64,000 bases of DNA, taken from assembly GCA_002320285.1 (NCBI GenBank), contig DCKE01000005.1, positions 253,310 to 317,309 on the forward strand, given 5' to 3'. The translations under genes and the position numbers were made by a program. Shown here one piece after another: positions 51,399 to 60,210 of this stretch. The notes under the pieces are model-generated. The model made no database searches, was not told the DNA's origin, and saw nothing but the letters and a program-made list of their open reading frames with translations. Each line of letters opens with the position of its first letter. Position 1 is the stretch's first letter. This DNA comes from Flavobacteriaceae bacterium UBA1682. Lineage in GTDB: Bacteria > Bacteroidota > Bacteroidia > Flavobacteriales > Flavobacteriaceae.

Positions 51399-51857
51399 TT
51401 AAGCCACATTAACCACGTCATATTCTTTTACCAAAGTTAAAATAACCGCCGTTGATTTATTCATATTGGCATAAACCGGACAACGTTTTTTTACAGAATC
51501 CATCCATTTTTTTAAAGCCACTATAGACGCACTCGAAGTCGGCTTGATTACCACATGGACCGTTTTAAATCCGACATCTGTTATTTTTGCAGTAGCCTCC
51601 AATTTAGTCGCTTCAATTTCACCCGAAATCTCCAACTGAATTGATCTCAAGTTTAATTGCTGCTCTTTGGCAACTGCCTTACCCACTGCATGTATACTAC
51701 CCGCCAAATTAGCCAATAAAAATTCAACCGAGCTAGACGGTTTTGAAGTGACAAATCCCACTTCGTTGTTTAATGTCAAAGAAAAATCTTTTGACTTGAC
51801 GACAAACTGGCTCTCCTTTGCTGAGAAACCCAGTACTTTTACTAGTTTTTTACCCAT
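51399..51857 (-). CDS. OsmC-like protein lacking the first redox Cys
   Basis: 152 residues of the OsmC/Ohr fold (KPSSSVEFLLANLAGSIHAVGKAVAKEQ, long central helix; KKRCPVYANM). Active OsmC/Ohr peroxidases use two cysteines, one in the helix where this protein has AGSIHA and one before Pro-Val here retained (RCPV). With the helix Cys replaced by Ser the normal disulfide cycle is impossible, so a non-peroxidatic role or a one-Cys mechanism is expected. That is inferred from family knowledge. Confidence 0.85.
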   Translation of the reverse strand: MGKKLVKVLGFSAKESQFVVKSKDFSLTLNNEVGFVTSKPSSSVEFLLANLAGSIHAVGKAVAKEQQLNLRSIQLEISGEIEATKLEATAKITDVGFKTVHVVIKPTSSASIVALKKWMDSVKKRCPVYANMNKSTAVILTLVKEYDVVNVA

Positions 51858-52378
51858 GACCTATTTTTGTTTTTAAATTAAAAATCTGATTTTATTCTAT
51901 AAAAAAAGTCTTTCTGGAGCAGTTACCAAAAAGACTTTTTATTTCATTCGTACGAACTTATAAACACATCAATTTAAGCAACCACAAAGCCACAAGTGCA
52001 TATTATGCTTCCACTTGCAAATAAATGTCGATGTAAAATAATTAAAATTCATACTGTATTCTTTTAATGATTATCAGTTCTCTAACGCCTTTTCAACAGT
52101 AAAGTCCACACTAGCACGCGGCTTTACAGCTGTAAAAAATGACTCGATCACTTTTAAATTTCTGTAAAAAAAAAGCCCCCGCAAAAGGCGAGGGCTCTAA
52201 ATATATATTTTTATTCTGAAATAAAACTACACAACAAGATCCCTCGCGGATAGAATCCACATGGTAAAATTTGATGAATAATGTTTATAACTGTTCATTT
52301 TTCTTTGTTTAATGACACAAATTTGCAGATGTTTTGCCAACTAACCTACCGAAATGCATTTTTTAACTTTTCTTTAAC
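51858..52378. other. gene-free region with two terminator-like hairpins
   Basis: About 520 bases without a credible gene. It contains AAAAAGTCTTT/AAAGACTTTTT (51903-51940) and AGCCCCCGC/GCGAGGGCT with one mismatch (52174-52195). The second is followed by a T-run on the minus strand and is suited to ending the exonuclease gene at 52379. The remainder shows nothing I recognise. Confidence 0.6.
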
Positions 52379-53092
52379 TCAAATTGAGAATAATTCATTT
52401 TCAACCAACAATTCCTGTCTTTTGAAGCGCAAAACGATCTGAGCAACAGCAACGACATCTTTTTCGCAATAAGTGATGATCCGATCGATATCCTGATCTT
52501 GATAATAGACTTGAGCCACCTGACTTCCGTCTATATCTCCTTTGGGCGACGGAATTCCCAATATCTTCGTCAATAGTTTTAAAGAGGTATAATGTTTAAA
52601 ATCGCCAAACTTCCACAATTCCAAAGTATCCAAGTGCGGGATTTCCCAAGGTTTTTTACCAAACAGATTGAGCTTAGACGGTATTTTCAATCCGTGAATG
52701 ATCATGCGTCTAGCCAGAAAAGGATAGTCAAACTCCTTAGCATTATGTCCGCATAATACATATTGAGGTTTGCTAAAATGCGTTTCCAGCAATGCGCTAA
52801 AATCCTTAAGTAACTGCGGTTCTTCCCCAAAAAAAGAGGTGGTTCTAAACTGCCTGATGTCGTTTTTAAAAACAAAATACCCCACGGATATACAAACAAT
52901 CTTACCGAATTCCGCCCAAATTCCAGCGTTGGAATAAAATTCCTCCGCACTGACAGTATCCCTTCTTTGATAACTTGTTTTAGCCTCATACAACATTTGC
53001 ATCTCCGGATCCAAATCATCGTAAGCCGCTTGTTCTGGTACGGTTTCAATATCGAGAAACAAGATATGCTCTAAAAGTATTTTGTCAATCAT
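52379..53092 (-). CDS. predicted 3'-5' exonuclease (PolB-like DEDDy)
   Basis: 237 residues. FLDIETVPE near residue 12 gives the first two acidic ligands, GHNAKEFDYPFLARR near 115 the third, and ITYCEKDVVAVAQ near 208 the Tyr-x3-Asp, which is the DEDDy arrangement of stand-alone PolB-like exonucleases. It would trim DNA or RNA 3' ends. Six bp separate it from the serine hydrolase upstream on the same strand. Confidence 0.9.
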   Translation of the reverse strand: MIDKILLEHILFLDIETVPEQAAYDDLDPEMQMLYEAKTSYQRRDTVSAEEFYSNAGIWAEFGKIVCISVGYFVFKNDIRQFRTTSFFGEEPQLLKDFSALLETHFSKPQYVLCGHNAKEFDYPFLARRMIIHGLKIPSKLNLFGKKPWEIPHLDTLELWKFGDFKHYTSLKLLTKILGIPSPKGDIDGSQVAQVYYQDQDIDRIITYCEKDVVAVAQIVLRFKRQELLVENELFSI

Positions 53093-53097
53093 CGTAT

Positions 53098-54255
53098 TTA
53101 TTTTCGTTGTCCCAACATTTGGTATGCCTCATCGACATAGATATAAAAATCATTACTATGAGCATCGGCGGTGGTTTGAAGCCCTTTAAGATGCCCCAAA
53201 CGCACGATAATCATATCATCCTCAGGAATGACAATAACAAATTGACCCAAATGCCCTCGCATATAAAACATAGATTTATTGCGGTAATTATTCAACCACC
53301 ACCCATAACCGTATTCAGGACTTTCGGGAAAACGCGGCTGAATCGACTTGGCGACAAATGCGCTATCGAGTATTTGCTGACCTTCCCATTTTCCATGCTG
53401 TTGATACAATTTACCGAAACGCGCAAAGTCTCTGGCATTACTGGCGATACAACAATACGCTTTTTCAATACCATCTCCCTCATGATCCAATTGCCATAAA
53501 GCATCGTTTTCAGCCCCTAACGGTTGCCAGAATTTTTCAGAAACATACACTGCCAGCGGTTTCTTAACAGCTTTTTCCAAAACCATAGCCAACAACTGGG
53601 TGTCGCCACTTTTATATTCAAAATGCTGTCCCGGCTGTGTATTGATATCCAATCCCAACATCACTTTTCTCAGATCTTTATCGAAATAAGCTCGCGTAAC
53701 GATCGAAAGCGGACTGTAATATTGTTCATCCCAATTTAAGCCCGTTGCCATAGACGACAAATCACCTACGGTGAGTTGATCTTTATAAGCACCCTCCAAC
53801 TCCGGTAAGAAATCAATGACCTTTTGATCCAAACTCTTGATCTTCCCCTCCATGATGGCCTTTCCCAAGGCGGCAGACACCACACTTTTTGCCATAGAAA
53901 ACGAATTGCTTTTAGAGTCTTTGTCATAACCGTCGTAATAACTCTCATACCAAATACTGTCGTTTTTGATAATCATAAACGCCACGGTTTGAAGGTCCTT
54001 ATTGGTGCTTTCTAACCGTTCCGTAGCCTTAACGGTATTGTAATCTTTGGCGATATGCCACGGTTGAGCCACCCCCCTTTTAATTTCTCTATTTGGAAAA
54101 TATTTATAATCGTCTAAAAAAGCGGTTTTATGCCCGTGAAAATAGACGGTACGCACAGCAGTAATCAAATAATCCACTTTGAAAATATACATCAAAGCCA
54201 CGAGTACTACCAACGTAATTATTATGATTTTAAGTATTTTAAACAGTTTTTTCAT
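53098..54255 (-). CDS. serine hydrolase of the beta-lactamase / NylB-like family
   Basis: 385 residues. An N-terminal membrane anchor (about 5-25) is followed by a penicillin-binding-like domain: SxxK as SMAKS near 127, the Tyr in FEYKSGDTQLL, a GYGWW segment and a HxG in RGHLGQF near 338. The arrangement resembles class C beta-lactamase-related esterases/6-aminohexanoate-dimer hydrolases rather than true lactamases. It acts outside the cytoplasm. The start is ATG at 54255 (MKKLFKILK); a longer frame to 54306 lacks a reason for use. Confidence 0.88.
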   Translation of the reverse strand: MKKLFKILKIIIITLVVLVALMYIFKVDYLITAVRTVYFHGHKTAFLDDYKYFPNREIKRGVAQPWHIAKDYNTVKATERLESTNKDLQTVAFMIIKNDSIWYESYYDGYDKDSKSNSFSMAKSVVSAALGKAIMEGKIKSLDQKVIDFLPELEGAYKDQLTVGDLSSMATGLNWDEQYYSPLSIVTRAYFDKDLRKVMLGLDINTQPGQHFEYKSGDTQLLAMVLEKAVKKPLAVYVSEKFWQPLGAENDALWQLDHEGDGIEKAYCCIASNARDFARFGKLYQQHGKWEGQQILDSAFVAKSIQPRFPESPEYGYGWWLNNYRNKSMFYMRGHLGQFVIVIPEDDMIIVRLGHLKGLQTTADAHSNDFYIYVDEAYQMLGQRK

Positions 54256-54313
54256 CGGTTTATTTTTAAAATGCCTACTAAAATACAAATTAAATTGTTT
54301 CGACAAGGCTTGT

Positions 54314-54790
54314 TTAAAACAAAGATTGCTGTATGAATTCGGATTCGTGATCCAGCAACCACTTTTTTACCGCTAATCCAGAGGAGAAACCGACCAAAGC
54401 ACCGTCTTTACCAATGACCCGGTGGCAGGGAATAACGATCAACAGTGGATTTTTACCGTTGGCACTCGCCGCAGCACGTATGGCTTTTACATTGCCTAAG
54501 CGTTGCGCCATTTGCAAATAAGACAGGGTTTTCCCGTGTGCAATTTTCTGCAACTCAGCCCAAACTCTTTGTTGGAAATCGGTCCCTATAGGATTCAAAG
54601 TCAATTCAAATATTTTGCGTTGCCCAGCAAAATACTCTTGCAATTGCTCAATGGCCTGCTCGATGAATACAGAACTGGAGTTTGTGGATTGGTCCGCTGC
54701 TTCAGCTATGCGAATCTGCGTAATCCCACTCCAATTTGCTTCGATAAAAAGCATTCCAAACGGGGCGGACATCAAAGCGGTATGTATCAT
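54314..54790 (-). CDS. ogt: methylated-DNA--protein-cysteine methyltransferase
   Basis: 158 residues. The C-terminal domain contains FQQRVWAELQKIAHGKTLSYLQMAQRLGN, AVRAAA-type helix and the reactive IPCHRVIG with the acceptor Cys. It repairs O6-methylguanine by a suicide transfer. The start is ATG at 54790 (MIHTALMSAP); a longer frame from 54961 runs back through a repeat element and was rejected. Contrast with the Cys-less relative at 28737. Confidence 0.92.
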   Translation of the reverse strand: MIHTALMSAPFGMLFIEANWSGITQIRIAEAADQSTNSSSVFIEQAIEQLQEYFAGQRKIFELTLNPIGTDFQQRVWAELQKIAHGKTLSYLQMAQRLGNVKAIRAAASANGKNPLLIVIPCHRVIGKDGALVGFSSGLAVKKWLLDHESEFIQQSLF

Positions 54791-54857
54791 AATTAACAGG
54801 GTCAGTTCTACTATTACAAATATACATTTTTTAATAGAGCTCTGCACTAATACGAGT

Positions 54858-54941
54858 TGCGTTAAGGGGTGAAGCGGCATCCTTTGGTATAGCGACAGCG
54901 GCACCAAAGATATAGCGGAACACCTGACCCGAAGGGGAACG
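54858..54941. repeat. structured intergenic repeat element
   Basis: GCGTT (54858) and AACGC (54937-54941) close an element that holds ATCCTTTGGT (54878-54887) and ACCAAAGAT (54902-54910), an inverted repeat with one bulged base. Short motifs AAGCGGC, TATAGCGG and CCCGAAGGGG lie between. I recall very similar intergenic sequences scattered through Flavobacteria and Cytophaga genomes. Identity as a named RNA or REP-like element cannot be settled here. Confidence 0.55.
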
Positions 54942-54951
54942 CCCAAAAACA

Positions 54952-54980
54952 AAAAAGCCACCTTATATTGGTGGCCTTTT
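54952..54980 (-). terminator. intrinsic terminator after fumarase
   Basis: GCCACC/GGTGGC stem with a 7-base loop, A- and T-runs on both sides, 9 bases past the fumarase stop. Confidence 0.85.
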
Positions 54981-54988
54981 TGTTATGT

Positions 54989-56590
54989 CTATAAGTTGGC
55001 AAAAAAATCGTTGCCCTTGTCATCGGTGATGATAAACGCAGGGAAGTTTTTCACGGTAATTTTTCGAACCGCTTCCATTCCGAGCTCTTCAAAGTCGACT
55101 ACTTCTACTTTTAATATATTTTCTTTAGCCAAGATTGCAGCTGGTCCACCTACTGAACCGAGATAGAATCCGCCGTATTGTTCACAGGCTTCGGTCACGT
55201 CTTTAGAACGGTTACCCTTAGCCAACATGATTTTACTACCGCCTGCTGCTTGAAATTCTTTTACATACGGGTCCATTCTTCCCGCTGTGGTCGGTCCGAA
55301 ACTTCCAGAAGCCATTCCCTCTGGGGTTTTTGCAGGACCTGCGTAGTAAATTGGATGGTTTTTGAAATACTCTGGCATCTCTTCCCCATTGTCCAACATC
55401 TCCTTGATTTTCGCATGTGCAATATCGCGTGCTACGATCACGGTTCCGTTTAACATCAATCGGGTTTTGATCGGATATTTCGTCAATTCCGCCAGAATTT
55501 CATCCATCGGCATATTTAAGTCCACCACGACTGGTGCCTCGAGATGTGGCGCTACTTCTGGCAATAAACGCGCAGGGTTTTGCTCCAATTGTTCGACAAA
55601 AATCCCCTCAGCAGTGATTTTTCCTTTGATATTTCTGTCGGCAGAACAGGAAACCCCCAATCCAACCGGACAAGATGCAGCATGACGCGGCAAACGGATC
55701 ACGCGTACATCATGCGTGAAATATTTCCCGCCAAATTGCGCTCCGATCATCGACTCCTGACAAATCAGTTGCAGCCTTTTTTCCCATTCCAGATCTCTAA
55801 AGGCTTGCCCCCCCATATTACCCGAAGTAGGTAAATGGTCGTAATATCCAGCCGAAGCCTTTTTAACAGCAGCTAAATTAGCCTCTGCAGAGGTTCCTCC
55901 GATCACCAACGCCAAATGATAGGGCGGGCAAGCAGAAGTTCCTAAATCCTTTATTTTTTCACGTATAAATTCAGCCATCGACTTGTCGTTCAACAGCGAT
56001 TTGGTCTTTTGATATAAAAAGGTTTTATTGGCCGATCCACCACCTTTGGCCAAAAACAAAAACTCGTATGCCGCTCCTGTAGTAGCATATAAGTCAATTT
56101 GTGCCGGTAAATTAGAACCCGAATTTTTCTCTTCAAACATACTGATAGGTACAATCTGAGAATATCGCAAGTTTTTCTTTTGGTAGACGTTAAAAATCCC
56201 CTTAGACAACCATTCTGCATCATTAACACCGGTATAGATGTTCTCCCCTTTTTTACCTACAACAATAGCCGTTCCGGTATCCTGACAAGACGGCAATTGC
56301 CCCTCTATAGCTACAGCAGCATTTTGAAGTAAGTTATAAGCCACAAAACGATCGTTGTCCGTAGCTTCCGGATCGTCTAAAATAGCTTTCAATTTCTCTA
56401 AGTGACTGGTACGCAACATAAACGAAACGTCGTCCATCGCAGTTTCAGCTAACAATTCCAATCCACGAGGATCGACAGTTAAAATTTGACGGTTGCCTAA
56501 ATTTTCTACTTGTACAAAATCAGAAGTGATTTTACGGTAAGTGGTCGTATCCTTTTGGATTGGATAAGGATCTTGATAAAAAAAGTCCAT
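54989..56590 (-). CDS. class I (iron-sulfur) fumarate hydratase
   Basis: 533 residues, the FumA/FumB-type single-chain enzyme of the TCA cycle. Cysteines for the labile [4Fe-4S] cluster are in LPSCQDTGTA near 105, GTSACPPYH near 224 and GVSCSADRN near 318. The C-terminal half has the TTAGRMDPYV beta domain. Oxygen- and superoxide-sensitive in characterised members. It is a single gene with its own terminator. Confidence 0.95.
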   Translation of the reverse strand: MDFFYQDPYPIQKDTTTYRKITSDFVQVENLGNRQILTVDPRGLELLAETAMDDVSFMLRTSHLEKLKAILDDPEATDNDRFVAYNLLQNAAVAIEGQLPSCQDTGTAIVVGKKGENIYTGVNDAEWLSKGIFNVYQKKNLRYSQIVPISMFEEKNSGSNLPAQIDLYATTGAAYEFLFLAKGGGSANKTFLYQKTKSLLNDKSMAEFIREKIKDLGTSACPPYHLALVIGGTSAEANLAAVKKASAGYYDHLPTSGNMGGQAFRDLEWEKRLQLICQESMIGAQFGGKYFTHDVRVIRLPRHAASCPVGLGVSCSADRNIKGKITAEGIFVEQLEQNPARLLPEVAPHLEAPVVVDLNMPMDEILAELTKYPIKTRLMLNGTVIVARDIAHAKIKEMLDNGEEMPEYFKNHPIYYAGPAKTPEGMASGSFGPTTAGRMDPYVKEFQAAGGSKIMLAKGNRSKDVTEACEQYGGFYLGSVGGPAAILAKENILKVEVVDFEELGMEAVRKITVKNFPAFIITDDKGNDFFANL

Positions 56591-56934
56591 GGAATTGTTA
56601 GTTTATTTTTGTGAAGTAAAATTACAAAATCAGTTTTGTTTAACCCCTTAGAATGACTCTAAATAAAGTTTCCCAAAGCGGAAACCCATGGCCTTTATTT
56701 AAAAATTTTCAATTAAAAAAACACAACTAACTGAATCACAAGTACACCCGAATGTTAAATCGAAAAATTTAACAAAAAACCGTTTTGACGTAAACAACTA
56801 TTTTTTTACATTTCCATAATTATCAATCTAACTATCAATAAGATATAGCCATCGCTTCATCAATCTTATAGATTACCCCCACGCGCCAGAGCGATGTTTT
56901 ATAGCTGTTGATCTAGTTTTAATTAGAAACATAT
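56591..56934. other. divergent intergenic region
   Basis: About 340 AT-rich bases between minus-strand fumarase and the plus-strand C10 protease. It contains the protease promoter at 56784-56814 and an untranslated leader of about 110 nt. No gene, leader peptide or known riboswitch is apparent. Confidence 0.5.
56784..56814 (+). promoter_or_regulatory. promoter of the C10 protease operon
   Basis: TTTG at 56784-56787, exactly 19 bp, then TACATTTC at 56807-56814, one mismatch from the Bacteroidetes consensus. Confidence 0.65.
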
Positions 56935-58245
56935 ATGAAAACAACTGTATTTTTATATGGAGTACTGCTATCGATCGGTTTACTATTAGTGTCTTGTGAA
57001 CCGACAAATACGGACGAATCCATAACACTCTATTCCAAAAACAAGACGAGCCAGTCTGATTTACCACAATTAGATGTCTTAATCACCAGCGAGCAAGCGA
57101 GCGCTGTAGCTTTAAACTACCTGAATCTAAGACAGCGTGAACCTTTATGGCGTACTGATCACATAAAAGAAGTAGTAACGGTAGAAAATGACGATGAACA
57201 ACCTATACTTTACGTAGTTAACCTTAAAGACGAGCAGGGCTTTGCAGTTATTTCTGCAACTACACTTGAAAAACCTGTTTTGGCTTATGCCGAACAAGGC
57301 CAATTTAACGTGGAAGATATCGAACAACATGCAGGTGTTCATGACTGGGCGACAATGAAATTTGTCCATATTAACTATCTACTAAATATGACAGTAGAAG
57401 TAGATCATGATATAACACTACAATGGCTGGCACTCCAACCTGAACTCGACAAGACAGCAACCTCAAGCACACAAAACTATACTGCTACCTATTTTACCTA
57501 CGGACCTTTATTGCAAACTACATGGGGGCAAAGTATACCTTCTAATTATATTGGCTACAATAATTTTGTTCGCTACAACAATTGTAATAATGGAACAGCA
57601 CCAGTAGGCTGTGTTGCAACAGCTATGGGACAAATTTTAAAATACCACAACAGACCAAGTTATACGATTTCTATGCCTAACTTAATCGATATAAACAACC
57701 ATACTACTCAAGGAGCTCACTATATCGCTTCACTTCTTCAATACATTGGATCGTCTGTAAATATGCAATATTCTTGTTCAAATTCCAGCGCCTACTCTAA
57801 AGATGCCCGAAAAGCTTTTGATCATACTTTCAAATATACAGTATCCGGATTAGATGACCTTGACAACAACCGAATTAAAAACGACATCTATAATTACAGA
57901 CCTGTTTACCTTGAAGGTTGCGCTGATCGTCAAATTAAATCCAAACCTACAAAGTTAGGGATTTTTAAATGGACAATAGGTAATGCATCCTATGAACACA
58001 ATTACTGTCATGCGTGGATAACCGATGGAGTTGAGGGAGTACACCTAAGAGTCAAACACTTTTTTGTCTGGACAGATCTAAACCCTTTACAATATATCCA
58101 TATGAATTGGGGTTGGCGCGGCAGATACAATGGCTGGTACGATTATCAAATCTGGAACAATACAAAATACATTGGAGATGGTCCTGCACATAACTACCAA
58201 TACAAACAACGTATGCTGACAGATATAAAACCACGTTACCAATGA
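56935..58245 (+). CDS. C10 family (streptopain-like) cysteine protease, lipoprotein
   Basis: 436 residues. The signal ends in the lipobox LLLVSC (Cys 21), so the protease should be lipid-anchored. Residues about 40-150 resemble the SpeB/interpain pro-domain (SEQASAVALNYLN, YVVNLKDEQGFAVISATT, PVLAYAEQG). The mature domain has the catalytic Cys 225 in APVGCVATAMGQILKYH, the His 358 in CHAWITDG, and HMNWGWRG near 390. C10 enzymes are secreted virulence or competition proteases. The stop overlaps the ATG of the next gene (ATGA), so the two are translationally coupled. Confidence 0.92.
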   Translation: MKTTVFLYGVLLSIGLLLVSCEPTNTDESITLYSKNKTSQSDLPQLDVLITSEQASAVALNYLNLRQREPLWRTDHIKEVVTVENDDEQPILYVVNLKDEQGFAVISATTLEKPVLAYAEQGQFNVEDIEQHAGVHDWATMKFVHINYLLNMTVEVDHDITLQWLALQPELDKTATSSTQNYTATYFTYGPLLQTTWGQSIPSNYIGYNNFVRYNNCNNGTAPVGCVATAMGQILKYHNRPSYTISMPNLIDINNHTTQGAHYIASLLQYIGSSVNMQYSCSNSSAYSKDARKAFDHTFKYTVSGLDDLDNNRIKNDIYNYRPVYLEGCADRQIKSKPTKLGIFKWTIGNASYEHNYCHAWITDGVEGVHLRVKHFFVWTDLNPLQYIHMNWGWRGRYNGWYDYQIWNNTKYIGDGPAHNYQYKQRMLTDIKPRYQ

Positions 58246-58757
58246 AAAAGCTCTTAACTCCTCTCTCTCTTTTAATACTAGCAATCAGCCTGATACGTTG
58301 TGAAGGATATATCGTATCCGATAACGATCCTTGTAAAAACAACTATATCCAGCCACTGAATCAATATATCTCAGTGATGTATCTCGATAGTTTGGGCAAT
58401 AATTTATTGAATCCGGCAACGGCAAACACCCCTTTCGATCCCAGCTATTTTAGCATTTGGGCGACTGATGAAAATTTTAATATGTTGTATAACGATATAG
58501 GACAACCGCTCAAAGACTTGCTTTATAAAGTTAGTTATGAAGAAGGACGGGATTCTCTAAAACAACTCTGGACTATTCGCTTTTTTTTGCTTCATAAATA
58601 CCGAGAGTTACCCAATCATCAAGCACAGAGTTTTTACTTGTTTCAAATCAACAAACAGCAAGTTGATACGATAATTGCCTATTATGACATACGCTGTAAA
58701 AGTTTTGAGCTAAAAACAACCCATTACAAAGGTCATGCCCTTAAAACCTATTTCTAA
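58242..58757 (+). CDS. lipoprotein coupled to the C10 protease (paralog A)
   Basis: 171 residues with a lipobox ending at Cys 20 (ISLIRC) followed by EGYI. The mature part is homologous to the protein at 58883-59401: both share YLDSLGNNLL, FDP, WATDEN-N-MLYN, HKYR-LP, QSF-LF-IN and QVDTIIAYY. No family is recognised. Coupling to a C10 protease resembles Bacteroides fragilis, where inhibitors of C10 proteases (Bfi) are encoded next to the protease, but I see no pro-domain similarity. Inhibitor, chaperone or co-substrate roles are open. Confidence 0.8.
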   Translation: MKKLLTPLSLLILAISLIRCEGYIVSDNDPCKNNYIQPLNQYISVMYLDSLGNNLLNPATANTPFDPSYFSIWATDENFNMLYNDIGQPLKDLLYKVSYEEGRDSLKQLWTIRFFLLHKYRELPNHQAQSFYLFQINKQQVDTIIAYYDIRCKSFELKTTHYKGHALKTYF

Positions 58758-58763
58758 AAACTA

Positions 58764-58798
58764 AATCTTGGCACAATTACATGGATTGTGCCAAGATT
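58764..58798 (+). other. 14-bp perfect hairpin between the two lipoprotein genes
   Basis: AATCTTGGCACAAT/ATTGTGCCAAGATT with a 7-base loop and no T-run, 7 bases after the first lipoprotein stop. It could protect the upstream message, act as a weak terminator, or bind a protein. Confidence 0.7.
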
Positions 58799-58882
58799 AT
58801 CCATAATTACAATATGCCACTAAACTAATAAACACCATCATAAATGATACCGAAAACAACTCCTACAAAAATCCCATTACTG

Positions 58883-59401
58883 ATGAAAAATATTTTTACT
58901 TATATATCCCTCTTACTTCTAGCATTAGTTCTCATACATTGCGAAGGCACTATCATACCCTATAGCGACCCTTGTCAAGGAAAACGCACAACTATACCCA
59001 ATAGCGACATAGCCATTATATACGTGGACAGCCTAGGTAACAATCTATTACATAGCGACACTCCCAACTCCCCTTTTGATCCTAACTTTTTTAGTCTTTG
59101 GGCAACAGATGAGAATTGGAATATGCTTTACAATTCCAAAGGCTTACCCATCAAAGATTTTCCCAACGGTGTAGCTTATCAAGAAAATCGGGATTCCTTA
59201 AATAAGATATGGGGCATCACACTTTTTTTATCGCATAAGTATCGGAAATTACCCCATGACAAAGTGCAGAGTTTTTTCTTGTTTCGCATTAATGAATATC
59301 AAGTTGATACTATTATCGCCTATTACAACATTCACTGTAAAAACTTTCAAATGGAACAACTGTACTATAAAGGACATACGCTTACTCAAAAGCTTCTCTA
59401 A
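58883..59401 (+). CDS. lipoprotein, paralog B of the C10 cluster
   Basis: 172 residues. Lipobox ALVLIHC with Cys 20 then EGTI, followed by a domain homologous along its whole length to the preceding gene. The start is ATG at 58883 (MKNIFTY); an in-frame ATG at 58844 would add 13 Thr/Pro-rich residues before the signal. Tandem duplication with divergence after the C10 gene suggests that both act on the same partner or that they cover two proteases. No known family recognised. Confidence 0.78.
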   Translation: MKNIFTYISLLLLALVLIHCEGTIIPYSDPCQGKRTTIPNSDIAIIYVDSLGNNLLHSDTPNSPFDPNFFSLWATDENWNMLYNSKGLPIKDFPNGVAYQENRDSLNKIWGITLFLSHKYRKLPHDKVQSFFLFRINEYQVDTIIAYYNIHCKNFQMEQLYYKGHTLTQKLL

Positions 59402-59617
59402 AAATCAACACCTTACTACAAACCAGCTCATTGTACCGACATACGATACTCAAAACATCTGTGTAAAGCAACATCAGAACTTATCGACGACCACTACCAA
59501 AGACAAAAAACGGTATTGATGAAAAATATTTTATACTCTTTCACCGATCGTCGATATGTATAAACCGTTTTCAAATAAAAAAAACACAAAAAGAAGGGAC
59601 TATTTCATCACTTAATG

Positions 59618-59625
59618 TAATTTTG
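59618..59625 (+). promoter_or_regulatory. -7 element for the 59639 gene
   Basis: TAATTTTG matches TAnnTTTG, 13 bp before the first of three consecutive ATG codons. Confidence 0.5.
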
Positions 59626-59638
59626 CAATTCAAAACCT

Positions 59639-60052
59639 ATGATGATGTTATACAGTCCTGTTTTTAGTCAATTTTACGAACAAGTGAAGTCCAGTATTAA
59701 CGATGGTACTTTCGCCAAACTAACTTTGGCAAAAACCATGGGCGATACCGATCTTAAAAATATTTATGTACGCCTGAATATTCTGGAAACTGGCGGATAC
59801 AACTTTGCTCTTACATCTCGATACAAAACAGAGGAAATAGAAAGTTTTCACACAGTTGACGAAACTTTTATGCTATTGAGCTCTTATATTAAAAACCCAT
59901 TTACAACGGCTTTGCTGTTTACTACAGCAATGGATTTGACTTTTAAAGTCAATAAGAAAAATGTAGGGAGTCTTATCGAACAAGTACCTACTTTTAAAAA
60001 TGCCTCTCCCGTAATGTTAGAAATGATTGAAAAAGGAATTGTAAAACCATAA
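59639..60052 (+). CDS. conserved-looking hypothetical protein
   Basis: 137 residues, no signal peptide or membrane segment. The start has three successive ATG codons (59639, 59642, 59645). Segments such as FYEQVKSSINDGTFAKLTLAKTMGD and LKNIYVRLNILETGGYNFAL are well structured (mixed alpha/beta), and a good -7 box precedes it. I have the impression of similar Flavobacteria proteins encoded next to a SAM-dependent methyltransferase, but none follows here; the RHS array begins instead. Function unknown. Confidence 0.7.
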   Translation: MMMLYSPVFSQFYEQVKSSINDGTFAKLTLAKTMGDTDLKNIYVRLNILETGGYNFALTSRYKTEEIESFHTVDETFMLLSSYIKNPFTTALLFTTAMDLTFKVNKKNVGSLIEQVPTFKNASPVMLEMIEKGIVKP

Positions 60053-60150
60053 GCGCTTTTTTGATTTATATTATAGTGGCAAGACCTCTTTACCAAGCCC
60101 ATTCTAAGTGTATTCTTTAAAATCAATCCCAAAGAAGCACTTTCAAACTA

Positions 60151-60189
60151 AACAGAAAAGCGCCCAACATTGTCGAGCGCTTTTCTGTT
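60151..60189. terminator. long hairpin closing the 59639 gene
   Basis: AACAGAAAAGCGC/GCGCTTTTCTGTT, a perfect 13-bp stem with a 13-base loop, about 100 bases past the stop. Symmetrical; probably separates the plus-strand gene from the minus-strand RHS array. Confidence 0.7.
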
Positions 60190-60210
60190 TACTATCAACC
60201 TCAGCTGCTG

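Noticed and set aside
54791..54961. N-terminal extension of Ogt up to 54961
   Set aside because: It would be encoded by the structured repeat element and contains no recognisable domain; the ATG at 54790 gives the usual family length.
58764..58798. Sigma-54 promoter in the TTGGCACAAT arm
   Set aside because: No GC dinucleotide at the -12 position and the sequence is one arm of a perfect hairpin.
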